Source: Phoronis australis
Taxonomy: Eukaryota > Phoronida > Phoronidae
DNA length: 64,000 nt
Reading direction: 5' to 3'
NCBI GenBank assembly: GCA_002633005.1
Contig: NMRA01000709.1
Coordinates: forward strand, 78,037-142,036
This document shows, one piece after another, positions 42,243 to 56,280 of this stretch. The number at the start of each line of letters is the position of its first letter. Position 1 is the stretch's first letter. The notes beneath the pieces were generated by a model. It searched no databases and was not told the DNA's origin. It saw only the letters and a list, made by a program, of their open reading frames with translations. A program made the position numbers and the translations under genes.

Positions 42243-42787
42243 CTACCCCAGTTGCCCTGTGTAAGTAAACACAGCTTAAAATCCTAGAAGCACACGTTTT
42301 AACCTTTGTTAAATTGTTAGAAGAAGTTACAAGTATCCAAGCAGCACCTATCCCATAACCAATTCATAATTTCTAGTCGAAGAAAGTTTAAATAAATGCG
42401 TCACTCGTGATTCTGACCTGAAGAACACTACGCCACTTTGAACTTACCGCGAAACCGGATGTAGAATTCATTCAGGAACCAAGGCTTAAGAGCGCCGACT
42501 GTGCAACAAGAGCAGTGTCTGTTACCTGCCGAATGCTGACATTTACGTTAATAAAACCAAAGTAAAGACAATTTGTTTTGAAATTGGTGACGAAATGTGG
42601 CAAAACATTTTTTGACAATTTATTTTGCCAGACTCGAACCTGCAGCCGATGACCAGTGTGCAGACCGACCAGCACTGGCAAAAGGTGAAGGCTGCCGTCC
42701 CGCCTGTTTTATTGGAATAATTGGTTCAAATCATAAATGCTGTATATATACAATGATAGTTTCAGACACTAGAATGCAATTACAGAC
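42243..42787. other. Spacer between mobile elements in the YLPM1 intron
   Basis: Includes CCAGACTCGAACCTGCAG (42630-42647), whose complement contains a pol III B-box-like GGTTCGAGTC. No matching A box or tRNA fold was found, so an RNA gene is not called; a tRNA-derived SINE remnant is possible. Confidence 0.35.
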
Positions 42788-45379
42788 TACAGTACAGCCA
42801 CTGAACTATTAGATTTCGTCCTGTCTGCCTCAGGGTTATCCAGACAGGAGCGTAAGCGGAACGCAGGCGTGAGCGAAATCAGTCACGGTCTTCTCGACAC
42901 GCTTACTCTCCAGGTAGCCGTCACGCTTATCTCCGGTTTGGTTAATGCCTTCTTCACGCTTTCCTCACACTTCCATCACGCTTTCTTCACACCTTTGGTA
43001 GATGTTGTAAACATGATGGTGCGCCGGACTAGTACGAATACATGTGACATCTAGATCTCCGTGTCGTTTCGGTTGAGTAATCATCTTTCAACACTGGCTT
43101 CAGACTCACTCCGTGTTGGTCAAACAAAAGTAATCCTTAAGCTCGTCTGGCATTACACTTATGTTTTCCAATTTATGTCTAAAAAGACTCTCTCATCAAC
43201 TACTTAACCGTGTTTGGTAAGTAACGGTGAACAAACGCACCCTGAGTTCACAACCATGTTTACATTGCTGTGGACTCCGTGTAACTTGTCACTGCTGGAT
43301 ATTGTTAATTTACCCTAAAAATAGCCTATGTATCTTGATACATGTGTATGTGTTGTCACTCTGTAGATTTTTGCACTGTACTCGAGAACAGAAAAGTTCA
43401 ATAGACCTCCCTGTGTGGGTGATGGCACCTTTCATCCCCATCCCCTACTTCAAGTGCATGTTAAGTCCCCAACACCTAGTGCGGTTTAATTAGTTGTAAC
43501 CCCATCCGTTTAGTATTTTCTTCAGTAAATTATTAATATCAGTCACTTGTTTGACTTGTCAAATGCATGGTCTTGGATCAGTTTTCACCGCATGATGCGG
43601 GAATTTGGGATAAATGCTCGCAGAATTCAGGTGCTACGCTTTGCCGTGTAAGAATTACCAATGAATACGAATACCAGATTTTCAAACCAAAACATAAAGC
43701 CAGAAATGCCTGAGGGTTGTTCCAGCAAAATCTGTGTGGGGGTGGGCTGTTGAATTAAAATTTTATGGGTGGTTGTCTTTAAAAAAGAATTTAAATTATG
43801 GGTGGTCCATCTTCAAAGAAGTAAATCATTAAAAGTGGGTGGTCTTTTTGTCATGTAAATGTTGGCAGTTGGGTATTTTCAGCCTAACACAGACCTCAAT
43901 GCCCTCTAAAAAACTCACAAAAAATTTACTTGACAGATACCCAAAAATACCTCATAGCAAGCCCATGTTGCTAGTGTACAGAGTGCAACATGTACACTAC
44001 CATTACTCAAGTCATGGGCAAGTAACTTGATTATAGGGACATGTCGTAGTCATATGAGAATGAAAATTACTGTAACACTAAAGTGGTGTTCACACATCTA
44101 AGAAAACTGAGACTTTTAATAAAAAATTTGAGGATTCATACAGACAAGTTCTAATACTCACTTGGCATAGCAGCCTGAAAGCATTCATGGAGACACTTTC
44201 AGATTCATAGAATTGTGTTATTGAAAATTTTATCGAATTTACAGACACATGGTAGACAGAGACACCTGGTGGTTGTCTAAAATATTGCTGACAGGTGTCT
44301 TTGAAAAGCAAGTTTCTGGTAACTGACACTTCAGGAAACAGACCTGTGGACTCTAGTTTTCACTTATATATAATTATTTGTTTTTATATAAACTAATAAA
44401 GAATCTTAACACGCGTGTACATGGCAGAAATATTCAATTGCCTTCACGATATGAAGGACCATAGCATGTCAATTCTGAGCACATTGATCCCAAGTTCCGG
44501 CTTCATGCAGAGAAAACTGATCGTGCCCATGCATTTGACGAGTCAAACAGATCACTGCTATTATTATTTTAGTGAAGAAGTACCCCGGGGATACTGTGAA
44601 CTCAGTCGAAACGCATGTACTACGGGGAGGGGGCTACAAATAATTAAACTGCACTACGAATTGAGGACGTTTTAGTCAAAACATGCTTGCAGTAAGGGAT
44701 GGGTATGGGTATGTCAGAATGGCGGCCTATTGAAATTTTCGTACGCCAGTGCGGTGCAAAAATTTACGGAGTGACACAATACTTCACAAGATGCGTAGGC
44801 TATTTTTACGGCAAATTAACTATATCCAGCTGTGACAAGTTTCAAGGATTCCACAGCCATGTAAAGACGACTCTGGACACAGGGTCGCGTGTATTCTTAT
44901 TTACTAACCGTGGTTACTGTACTTGTATGTCGTTGATGGGACTGGGTATTAAGTCGAAAATAGAAATATGTACATGTAACCCTAACACAAGATGAGCTGA
45001 AGGAAGACGTGTGTATGAACAACACGTGGAATTACAAAGTTAGTCAGAACCCAAGTGTGATAGATGACTGCTTGCAAAGATACTCTATAATATAGTATAA
45101 TGTCTTCGCAACTTGTCCGAAATGACAGGCAATCAAGACTTTACATGTATTTTCATTGATTAGCCCGGTGCCCTAACATGGTTACCACAGGTACCGAAGG
45201 CGTGAAGAAAACCTGAGGAAAGCGTGAACTAAACCAGAGGTAAGCGTGAGGACTACCCGGAGAGTAGGCGTGAGGCGACCATGACTGATTTCTGTCACGC
45301 CTGTGTTCCGGTTGCGCTCCAGTCTGGGCAGGCGTGAGGTAGCCCGGAGGAAGTCTAAAAATTCAGTGGCTGTACCGTA
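42788..45379. mobile_element. Long-TIR (foldback-like) element with CGTGAGG/CCTCACG repeats
   Basis: TACAGTACAGCCACTGAA (42788) is matched at 45362-45379 by its complement with one mismatch. The inner arms (about 42850-43000 and 45165-45350) are diverged inverted copies about 200 bp long, rich in CACGC(C/T)T and AGGCGTGAGG units, with shared phrases GAAATCAGTCA(C/T)GGTC and TAC(T)CTCC(A/G)GGTAG. The interior of about 2.1 kb holds only short frames without domains. The right end abuts the next element (45392). Confidence 0.7.
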
Positions 45380-47388
45380 CTACAGGTTACTTACCGTATT
45401 CGCCCTAATATGCGCCAAGAGCGCATAGAAAAATTTGCTTCAGGAGGGGGGCCGCTTATTATAGCCTTAAAGTGGTTGAAATCTGGTCTCTGAAACAGGT
45501 GAGATCATAAGCTAGAATTCATCAAATTTACGCTCTGTGACGCTTCTGTAACCTATGACAGAGTTTCTACAAAGTTGTAGTCCATTCCTATCAAACTTTG
45601 TTGTTAAATTACGAGCATTTTTCAGAAAATGCCAGTGCAAAAACTCGCCAACAGATCAGGGCTTCATCTAGGATTTCGAACATAGGGTGTCCAAAATGGG
45701 GTTCCCAATATTCCAGGGCGTCCATGATTCCAACGCCGCATTACCCCCCTCTCCCCACCCCATTCACCAGTAACCCCCCCTCCCAACACACACAGTGAGG
45801 TTTTTTACAATTAAAAAATGCGTTGAACAAGGCTTTTACACCTAAGTTTAAAAAAACAGCTCCCTTGTATTGGGCTTTTTTAAGTACTAAAATACTGTTG
45901 ATCAAGACTTTTATGTTTAAATTTACGAAAACAGCCAAATAGCTTACCAAACGGGTATTACAGATATAACAGATATTGGTTGAACGATGAGTGCACTGTT
46001 TTTGGTCATCTCAAGTCAAATTCTGTTATAAAGTTTCTTATATCAACTTCACTAGCTTTATATTCTGTACAATGAGTCATCAAAGCTGCAGTTACCAACA
46101 AAAGGAAAATGCACAGATGATGTTGGTTTATATTTTGACAACAGGTGTCACTGCTGCTCCATTTTAGACGCACATAGAAAAGCATGAAACAGGCGAAAAC
46201 TCAAACATTTTAAATGGGGATATTCGTGCGGCACATCATATTATTAAAATAATGACATTTATTTTGCTTTTGGTATTTTTAAAAAAAGATGAAGTACATG
46301 AAATTACAGCTCTGAAACACCAGTTTGGAGTTAAGCAAGGTCCATGTCCCTATATAAAGTACAGAATGGCAGTGGCATGTGAGTCTATTGAAAGCAGACA
46401 CTCTGGCAACCAACCACGTGCTAAGGATTGACAGGCCTACCAAATAGGTTGAAAATAGTTTGAATATTGCAACATTTTAAATACTTTGGGCCAACTTCCC
46501 TCTTTGATTAACTGGGAGTCTTAGTAATATTTCAATGTGGGTGTCCAAACTGGAGAGATTCTAATTGACAGGGCGTCCAAATGATACATTGGGCGTCCTT
46601 GCCAGGGCGTCTACATTAGTGCTAGGGACGTACGCTGCATGAAGGCCTGCAACAGATGCGGCGCTGCCTCGCGATCGTTGATAGGTCAACTTGAATTCTT
46701 CAGTAAAAATATAGTTTCGACTCAACAAATAACCTGAAGGCCTCCTTAAGTTTTCAAAGTAATGTCTCTAAGATTTAAGTTTCTGTGGAGTCTGGATTAA
46801 CTGCATCATTAAGTACAAATCTGCACTAGATCGTACTCCACAACATGAGAAAAATCTCTGGACGAATACTCATGTTGTTGTCATGTGATGTTAGTTTTGA
46901 AGTTCGTCTGCGTAGTGTATTAGTGAGCGAGCGCATGCGTGTCATCAGAGTTCATTTGCCAGTGAGAGTAAACGCGATGTAGCGATCTAGGTGTGCATTG
47001 TAAAGCAGGAAATTAACGCAGGCAGTTAAGCAGAACGTGTTTTATTTAGTACTTGTTGATCTCATCTGCTAAAAAACGTTCAAGGCGATTTTTTCTCAAA
47101 TGAGATTATCTTATTTATTCTCAAAGTGTGCGGAAGGGTTCCGCCCTTTTTTATATCCACTTAGGGCCATAAAAATGGTATGAAACAAATCTATACCTTA
47201 CCCTAAACATGTTTACAATGTTACATTTTTATTTCCTCAATTAGCATTTTCTTAATTAGAAGTTCAATTTTTGCCATGCGGAATATTACGCACTGACTGC
47301 GGAATATTCCGTGGATTTTGCGGAATATTACGCAGATTTTGCGGAATATTACGCACTTGAAGAATACTGCGCACGTTTTGTGGACTAC

Positions 47389-49572
47389 CAGGACTCGATG
47401 CTATTAAAATCGCCAGGTCGCATTTTGCGACCTAGCCAAAATCCCAGGTCGCATTTTCAAAATCCAGCTCGCATTCGTAAATGCCAGGTTGCAAAATTTT
47501 CCCGCCATTTTTACACGCCAAAATAGATTTTTTAGATCATCGAGAAAATGTTTAGATTATGCTCTTACCTGCAGCGTTAAATACTCACAAATTTCGGATC
47601 TCAAAATTGACTACATTCATGCAGGTACGGCCTTACTGTTCTTCACGAACGCCATTGAAAGACTCTAGAGCGCAAGGAAAGTTGCCGACGTGAAAGTTGA
47701 ATCCGTGCTCTCTAATTGACTTGTGCATTCGAGTAGCTAAATTTGCGATGTGAAATGGGAGAAAATGCCCGTTGAAAACGTTTCCGGGATTTTGTTAGAT
47801 CTGGCCTGCTACTGGCTGTCATCAAAGTCGTTAATGATTCAAACTAACTCGGGTAATGGCGAGTTTGCTTCTCAATACCTTCCAAGTACGGGAAAAATAG
47901 GTCAGTCACAAAACGACACGCATGTCACTTGTGTTAACTTTCTTTCCGAGAGATAAAACAAAGCCGGGATTTGGCTTTTACATATTGTGAAAAGACGTTT
48001 TTGAAAACTGAAGTTGTGTAAAATGAAAGTGACACACCACATAAGCTGCGTGTCAATTTTAAACCCCACGCGGTCGTTTGTAGTACGCTATGATGGGCGC
48101 TAGCTTGAACTGTGGGCGCTTAATTGGAAATTTTCAACCTTTAAGAGGGGACTTTTAATAGATCAGTGAGCGCTTATTATGAAACACTTTAAAGGTAGAG
48201 AGTGGGCTTGTGTGTGAGCATAGTCGTTAACCTCAGTGTTTGCGGTAATAAAATATTAAAACGCTGCAATGGTAAGAAACGTTATAATAATACGATTTTG
48301 CGAGGCAAACTCTATCTAGTGGGGTGACTTTCTGGATATCATTACCACCTACATTGTACCCTTTTTAGCCACCCGGAATGGTTTTGTTTTTAACTGCCCG
48401 CTTCAGCCGGAACAAGGTTGTTTCTATAGGAGTCTGAACATTTTACGGCGACGGTGGTTCGGGGAGCGAAAAGTTGCCGGGGGGTGTATGAAAAGAAGAA
48501 TGGAAAGTTCGCTAACTTGAACCACAATTTCGCATCTAGTGCCAGTTTAGTTGCAATAGCTGACTACGGGCATAGAATACAGGGTTTACAGAACATCGAC
48601 TTCGGGAAACATCGGAACAAGAAAACGTCAATTCTGGGTTATATCGGTCGCGGGATATCGGGTCTTTTATAACCGCTGGGAATCTGAGTTCATTTTCAAA
48701 TAAACCAGAGCCAAGCCGGTATACTCTTTCATTTAGGACTGTCGCTGTTCTTTGAAGTTGTGTGCACGCGTGAGTTCACGCACTTGAATCGCTGGAGTAG
48801 GCCTATACTTTACGTTGGCAACAACGTGTGAAAGACAAATCATATTTCACGCACGTAGCCCCAGAAACAAGTAAAGGGTTTGAGAATTTCTTGGCAACTG
48901 AAAGTAAAGACGTGACCATCGTTTGGCGATTAATAAGGTTGTCATTTTCACTTTGGCTGTCTTAATACGATAAAAAGGAGAAGCACATCTCAGTCTAAGT
49001 CACGATTGTCTGAAGGGACTGCTTGCGCACTAACGGTGCCGCATTGCGATATCAGGGATATTGTCGTGGATATTTGATACATGTAATAAGGACATCTTAT
49101 GTGAAAATAAACATTTTTGTCCACCACAAAGTTTGGTAAGTTGATCGCTTAAGGATTAGTAGAAACACTGTCGTTTTGTGAAGTTTTATCACGTGTTAAG
49201 CAGTGGCCCGAAACTTTCTTCGGCGAATCCGGGAATTTACAAAAGTGGCCGAAAGTGTTAGCCAATGAAACGCTTCAAAGATCGATTCTGCATATCCCAT
49301 GTTCACGCGACTTGCTTACAAGTCATCGGGAGGGCTGTTCTCGGTTAGTGTTCCTTTGAACTTGGATTAGGCAACAACCGAATAACGGTTGGATTAACAA
49401 GAGCTGCTTTGTATTTGCCAGGTATCTGTTGAGAACTGTAAAAATTCAGCCCGCATTCGTTGGAAATTCCAGGTCGCATTTTGCGACTTGATACGAGCTG
49501 ACAAAAATCTCAGCTCGCATTTCCAAATTTCAGGTCGCAAATGCGACATGCAGCTCGTTATGTCGAGCCCTG
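47389..49572 (+). mobile_element. Non-autonomous TIR transposon family A, copy 2 (5-bp target duplication)
   Basis: The termini CAGGACTCGATGCTATTAAA (47389) and TCGAGCCCTG (to 49572) are flanked by ACTAC on both sides (47384-47388, 49573-49577). The right arm of the host foldback (56330-56380, reverse strand) shows the related empty site, with GTGGAATACCGTGACTTG where this copy has GTGG-ACTAC-element-ACTAC-TGTGACTTG. It aligns to 8356-10815 throughout but is about 275 bp shorter through internal deletions. It has the same subterminal AGGTCGCA hairpins. No credible coding frame. Confidence 0.9.
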
Positions 49573-49698
49573 ACTACTGTGACTTGCGAAATATTATGTT
49601 TATTTTGTGGAATAATAATCAAAATAATTTATTTTTAAAAATCAATGTGACAGTTCCAGAAGCGTTCCACAAACAGAAAAGTTTAGCACAGGACTAAA

Positions 49699-50960
49699 AT
49701 GTGACAGTTGTGGAACCGTTACGCATGCGAAACTGTTCCGCATGGGGAGCGATTTCCCTAACAGAATGGTTTTGCTGGGTATTTGGTTTCATCAATTAAC
49801 TTAAAATACATTCCATTATCAATGCCACTTGAAAGTGTCGATGTGACACTCCTAACAGTAATTAGTTGATCAACGTGACTGTTGCGGAACCGTTCCGCAA
49901 ACAATACTTTTGTGATCCTCACAATTTTTAAAAAAATTTTCTTGTACATTTCAGTTGAAATATATTCTGTTCTCAATAGCATATGAGATAATCATTGTGT
50001 CAACATGAACAATGATTAATCAGTGGGGAACTTGCTGAATGATTTGTGATGCTGAAACTACCTCAAGCAGACTTGTGGAAATTTAACATCTTGTCTATGC
50101 CATTTTACTGCTTTTGGTTGAACCTTAACACAAGCCACGAAATATTCGAATCTTAACATGCAACAAGCATTAAACATTAAAGTATCAGAATTTCTACCCC
50201 AACAATAATTAATTAATAAAAGTGGCAGTTGCGGAGCCGTTCTGCATGCGGAAACGTTCCGCATTCGGAATTGTTCCACATGGGGAGCGATTTCCCAAAC
50301 AAAATGGTTTTGCGGGGTATTTGTTTTCACCAATCAACTTAAAATGCATTCCATTCCCATGCCACTTGAAAGTATCAATGTGACTATCCTAACAATAATT
50401 AGTTGATCAATGCGACAGAACCGCATGCGGAACGGTTCTGCAAACAATAGCTTTGAGGAGCTCTCAATCGTTTAAAATTTTTTCTTGCACATTTAAGTTG
50501 AAATGTATTCTATGTCAATAACACATGAAAATATCAATGTGTCAGCACGAACAATGATTAATCAGTGGGGAACTTGCTGAATGATTTGTGATGCAGAAAC
50601 CTACCTCAAGACATTTTGTCTATGGCATTTAAGTGCTTGTGGTAGAATTTAACACAAGCCAGGAAATATTCAAATCTTAGTGTGCAACAAGTATGAACAT
50701 GAATGTATCAGAATTTCTACCCTAACAATAATTATTTAATAAATGTGACAGTTGCGGAACGGATCCGCATGCAAAACCATTCCGCATGGGGAGCGATTTC
50801 CAGAACAATGGTTTTGCAATGTATTTTTTTGTCCAAACATCTGATAATGCATTTCGTTATCAATGCCACGTGAAAGTATCAATGTGACAATCCTTAACGT
50901 GCAACAAGCATAAACATGAATAGCGACAGTCCTAAGTAACAGAAACGGGCGAGACTATAT
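49699..50960 (+). repeat. Left-arm tandem units (about 523 bp) of the large foldback
   Basis: Two full units and a partial one start near 49699, 50222 and 50745. Each begins GTG(A/G)CAGTTG(C/T)GG followed by GCGGAAC-type palindromes, and carries AGCGATTTCC, CCACTTGAAAGT, AACAATGATTAATCAGTGGG and CAGAATTTCTACCC. The reverse complement of the same unit forms the right arm. Confidence 0.85.
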
Positions 50961-53900
50961 ACTTTTAACCATTGTCTCATTTCTCTGGCCTGATTTTTTC
51001 GAATATATGTTTTATCAAGTGCACTGCAGACGACAACTCAGCGCGGCAGACGAAGTCGCTGAAAGCGGAGGTTTTGACGCCGGCGGCGTTCTTAAACTTT
51101 GCAAACATGGGAAGAAAATAAAGTGAGAAAAACGTTCAAGTATTATATTTTGAAGTGAGTCCATGACCCAAGACAATAACTCGTTACTTGTATAACTGCA
51201 ATTCACATTGCTAAACCACCGTCTCGGAGGCCCGGCGTCGTTGCGCTCATTGTGATCATCGATCTTTTTCTAAAAGTCGGGGAATCGCGCGTTTCCTTAG
51301 CACTGGGCGCTAAATCGTCATTCTTTAAAAGTCGGGGATGGGCGCTTAACCGAGAGGTGGGCGCTTAACTGGAAATCTTCAAAAATCGCAGGGGGGCGCT
51401 TAACCGAGCAGTGGGCGGTTAAATCGAAAATCCACCTCAAGTAGGGGGTGGGCGGTTAATTGAGCATGGGCGTTAACCCGAACGTTTACGGTATACAACG
51501 CTGTCAAAATTCTTTTGAAAATCGAAGCTCATTACCCATGCTTTTTGAATACCACACAATTCCATATCCATAGGGGTATAATATTTTTTCATTTCCAGAG
51601 CCCAACAGTCTCAGTTTTCTCTACCATTTAAATAGTAGCTATAGCAGTAGTTGCTACATGTTTTTATTGTTCTAATTACTGTTAGTAATAGCAGAATTAC
51701 CAGGTGTTATTATTGTTGGTGTTATTATTATTGGTATTTTTATTATATTTGTTATTACCATTTTCAAATTATGTGTGTGAATGACTGTAAGAGTGAGTGA
51801 GTGAAATTTCTCAAATTTTGTTTACTTAAGACGGACTACAAGAACTGGCAACGATACCCAACACTACCTTCACTAATTCTGGTGATAACATTAATGAGAG
51901 TGAAAAAACTAACATTCAAGTGACAAATGAACTACTTGCCTGTTGTGAAACTGATTGATGCTGACGAATCTAGACTTTCATATGGATCCGATATGCAGTT
52001 CAGCAGTTATATCTAATGGTGGTTGACCATCCCCATTTCATTTCAAAACCAGTACTATCCCCATAGTGGTATCCAGTTATGTAATCGAATTACAAAGGTA
52101 GCTAGCTCAGGCCAAGCCTCATAACATCAGTTAATACCCTGCATTGTTGGCTTTGCCAGGTCTACTAAAGAACTGCTTGAGAATAGACCATCATTCATCA
52201 AGAGGGATAGTAAATTTAAGCAACTAATCAGATAATCCTAACAATATGTTCATGCACACTGCTAGGTCATTGTTCATTTTTTCTTAGAACTTGACCATTT
52301 AATTCTAATACAATCACCTTAGAATTTAAGTATTTTAGGTGCATAATAACTTATTAAACTTTAAGTTCATTCTAGGCTGGATTTTTCTCGGACATTTTTC
52401 ATACCAGTGTAAGCAACTGTAGTACCCAAAACAGTGAACAAGTTTGTCACAAAGCACTGTATTCTCTAGATTCAATTCATATGTTATATTTGAGGATTCT
52501 TTTGGCCTGAAATTTGTTGTTCTGTCTTTGATAAATTTGTATTTTTTTCTTTGTTTGCACTTTTACCATCTTTAAACCTCTGCTTTACAGTATTGCTTTT
52601 CACCAGGTTTCTACACCTGGGTGTACAATCTGAAAATCTCTGAATCAAAGTTTAACTGTTATAAACCAGTTGACACACTGGTTGACCTCCAAGCTGTACT
52701 GACCATTTATTGCTCTGTTTGCATCACATTACCAGAGGACAGCAGGAGGTTGGCAATTTAACTTCAGTGGCCAAGAAAGATTTCCCACACCTTGGCTAGA
52801 GTGATAGGTTCTCTATACATTGAAGTAAAGATTCTGCAATTTATAACGCAATATGATGGAACAGTAAAATTTTATTTTGTCAAAATTTTCAACAAAAGTA
52901 AAAAAGAAGGAAACATTTACGTCATTACTTGTTAAACTGGAAAAATGGCTACTTTGGCAATTTTTTTTGTTCTGAATTGTGGAGTCTGCTGATATAACAA
53001 GGAGAACCCAAAACTATGTCAGCCGCATTTTTGCACATCCAAACTTATTTAACAAGAACAATGTTTTACCATCCTTTAGGCTATTGAATCACGTGGTCAT
53101 TCAAATGGAACTTTGCTATTTTTACTTTCTACTCATTCGTAAATAAATTCTAAAACAAACAAAAGCGTAGACATTATATGTGTGTGCATGTTAATTCATT
53201 GTACACCAGCAAATTTTAATTCATTTACGATGAAATTTGTTTCGTTAGTTTATTCCCTTTAACTTTAACGTTTTCACATTCCCATCAATAGGACAAAATC
53301 ATTGTGTGGTGAATTGAAGCTGTGGTTGTGAAATTTAGCATATTTTTGCGAAAGTGAATTTTCTGTTTGAGCTAAGATACCTGTAGCTTGAAAACCAATA
53401 CGGGGACTCTACTTTTTTGCTCATGTCATTGTACATACACAGGATATTAATGAAAAAATTTTTAAAAATTAGGATTTTTCGATTAAATTTTTGCATAGAA
53501 GCCAAAATGCTCAATTGTGAGGTACCCAAAATCATGGAAAAATGTGCTGTAACACTGATGTAAGAAAACCATTTAACCGGGAAATATTATTGAAGCTGCT
53601 GCAATATAAAATTGACATCCTGCAATGAAACGATACCATTTTCAAGAGGATTGCAAGTACTAATTTGATTAGAGATGAATTCTCACATTTTGCCCAAGGT
53701 ACCCGTGTTCGCTCACATGGGGGAAAAACTAATGGGTGGCCCCCACTTTTTATTACAGATTTGTAGTACAAATTTTAAAATTAGCGCGTATGTGAACAAC
53801 AACATGTTGATCAGCCTTTCAGTTTACTCACTATATAAACCATTCTCAAAACAAAAGTTCACATTATTCAATCAGGTGACATAGGTGGAGAATAGACTCT

Positions 53901-54599
53901 ACAGGTACACCTCAAATTGCATTGTGAGGGAAAAGACCTGAAATCATAACAGTTGGAACTCAAATGAATCAATGTTTCTATTGAGATAGTGCTCAGCATG
54001 ATTCAACAGCATATACATAGCTCCTTTGAGAGGAGACTGAGGGTGGCATTATCCTTGTCTAACACTTGAACACTAGAGAAATCTATAGTGCCACTAGTTG
54101 GCAATGAATGGATAAGAACAGCACTGTTTGTGTCTTTACAATGAGTCTTTGTTTACGTCTGCACTAATTTTAAAGTTCCTACTCATATTTTGTCCAAAAA
54201 CAGTTGTGATTAGATTTGTAGCAGCCTAAAACCAAAATACAAATTATAAAAACTTACAACAAGTCTATCAAAAATTAAAACTGCCGAGCCCCGTTATGTA
54301 AGTTATCTTACATAAAACCATGGTTTAGATTGACCACCTTTCTGGATTTTGGAAAATAACGACAGTTCCCACTGACACCTTTTTATTTCTGCTCCCCTGA
54401 TTTTTCAGCTTTTGAAGAAATGCAAAATTGCCAAAATTTGTATAAAGTTGTCAAAGCAGGCCAAGTTCGAAGCGATCAAGAAAGAATGTTATTTTTATTT
54501 TTCTGCTGAAAATAAGTAAACCAAGTAGTAAAAAATGCTCAACCCCATGGCCCCCTCGTCCCATGCCCTGAGGCAATAGAGGTGTTTTTGCGATTTTTA
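50961..54599. other. Unique core of the large foldback
   Basis: About 3.6 kb with no inverted partner. It holds five GGGCG(C/G)TTAA repeats at 51290-51495 and otherwise AT-rich sequence. Frames up to 79 codons (53532-53771 minus) have no domain. It may be captured flanking DNA or a degenerate transposase-free centre; I see no gene. Confidence 0.45.
51290..51495 (+). repeat. GGGCGCTTAAC tandem motif cluster
   Basis: GGGCGCTTAAC or GGGCGGTTAA with a following A/C-CGAG or TGGAAAT occurs about five times, separated by GTCGGGG or CAGGGGG phrases, ending TTTACGGTATA. Similar GGGCGCTTAATTGGAAATT sequence is found inside both family A copies (about 9315 and 48113), suggesting a shared ancestral repeat. 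Confidence 0.65.
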
Positions 54600-56280
54600 C
54601 ATCTTGCAGAACGGTGCCGAATGCGGAATGGTTCCATAACTGTCCCATTTATTAATTATTGTTAGGGTAGAAATGCTGATACATTTATGTTTTATGTTTG
54701 TTGCGCATTAAGATTTGAATATTCGGTGGCTGGTGTTGACGTTCTACCAAAAGCGGTAAAATGGCATAGACAGGATGTCAATTTTTCCCAAGTCTGCTAA
54801 GAACTAGGTTTCTGCATCAGAAATCATTCAGCAAGTTCCCCACTGATAATCATTGTTCATGTTGACACAATAATGTGTTATAGAGAATAGAATGTATTTC
54901 AACTTTAATGCACAAGAAGAAAATTAAACAATTTGTGAGCTCCACAAACCATTGTTTGCGGAACCGTTCTGCATGCGGAACACCATTCTGCAACAATCAC
55001 ATTGATCAACTAATTATTGTTAGGATTGTCACAATGATACTTTCAAGTGGTACTAAGAATAGCATGCATTTTAAATTTATTTGAAAAAACAAATACAACA
55101 CAAAACCATTCTATTTGGGAAATAGTTACCCAAGAGGAACGGTTCCACACGCGGAACGGTTCCACGCGCGGAACGGTTCCACACGCGGAATAGTTCCCCA
55201 ACTGTTCCGTTTATTAATTATTGTTAGGGTACAAATTCTTAATATACATTTATGTTTCATACTCGTTGCACGTTAACATTTGAATATTCCGTATCTTGTA
55301 TTAACATTCTGCCAGAAGCAGTAAAATGGCATAGACAAGTTATCAATTTTTCCCTGAGTCTGCTTGTGGTAGGTTTCTGCATCAAAAACCATTCAGCAAG
55401 TTCCCCACTGATTAATTATTGCTCATGATGACACATTGATATTTTCACGTGTTATTCAGAATAGAATATATTTCAACCTTAATGTGCAAGAAGAAGTTTA
55501 AAAAATTGTGAACTCCACAAAACTATTGTTTGCGGAATGGTTCCGCATGCCCAACCATTCCGCATGCAGAACGGTTCCGCAACTGTCACTTTTATTAATT
55601 AATTATTGTTAGGGTAGAAATTCTGATACTTTTATGTTTAATGCTTGTAGCACATAAAGATTCGAATATTTCATGGCTTGTGTTAAGGTTCTTGCAAAAG
55701 CGGTAAAATGCCATAGACAAGATGTCAATTTTTCCCGAGTCTGCTTCAGGTAGGTTTCTGCATCACAAACCATTCAGAAAGTTCCTCACTGATTGTTCAT
55801 GTTGACACATTGGTATTTCCATATGCTATTGAGAATAGAGTATATTTCAACTGAAATGTGCAAGAAAAGTTTTTTTAAAACTTGTGAGGATCACAAAAGT
55901 ATTGTTTGCGGAACGGTTCCGCAACTGTCACATTGATCAACTAACTACTGTTATGATTGTCACATCGATACTTTCAAATGGCATTGATAATGGAATGAAT
56001 TTTAAGTTGATTGGTGAAATCAAATACCCAGCAAAACCATTCTGTTTGGGAAATCGCTCCCCATGCGGAAGGGTTCCGCATGCGGAACGGTTCCGCAATT
56101 GTCACATTGTTCAAGTAATTACTATTAGGATTGTCACATTGATACTTTCAAGTGGTATTGATTATGGAATGCATTTTAACTTTATTGGTCTTGAGAATTA
56201 AAAAGATTGAGTGCTCCAAAAAACTATTCTGTTTGGGAAACCGTTCCGCATGTGGAACCATTCTGCAACCGTCACGTTGA
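54600..56280 (-). repeat. Right-arm tandem units of the large foldback
   Basis: Inverted counterparts of the left-arm units, at least three, with starts marked by ACTGT(C/T)C...TTTATTAATTATTGTTAGGG near 54640, 55201 and 55585. Unit lengths differ from the left arm through deletions. At 55138-55190 four palindrome halves are packed as AACGGTTCCAC(A/G)CGCGG repeats. Confidence 0.85.

Noticed and set aside
42610-42710. tRNA-like sequence (B-box GGTTCGAGTC on the minus strand)
   Set aside because: No convincing A box, T-stem or acceptor pairing; at most a SINE remnant.
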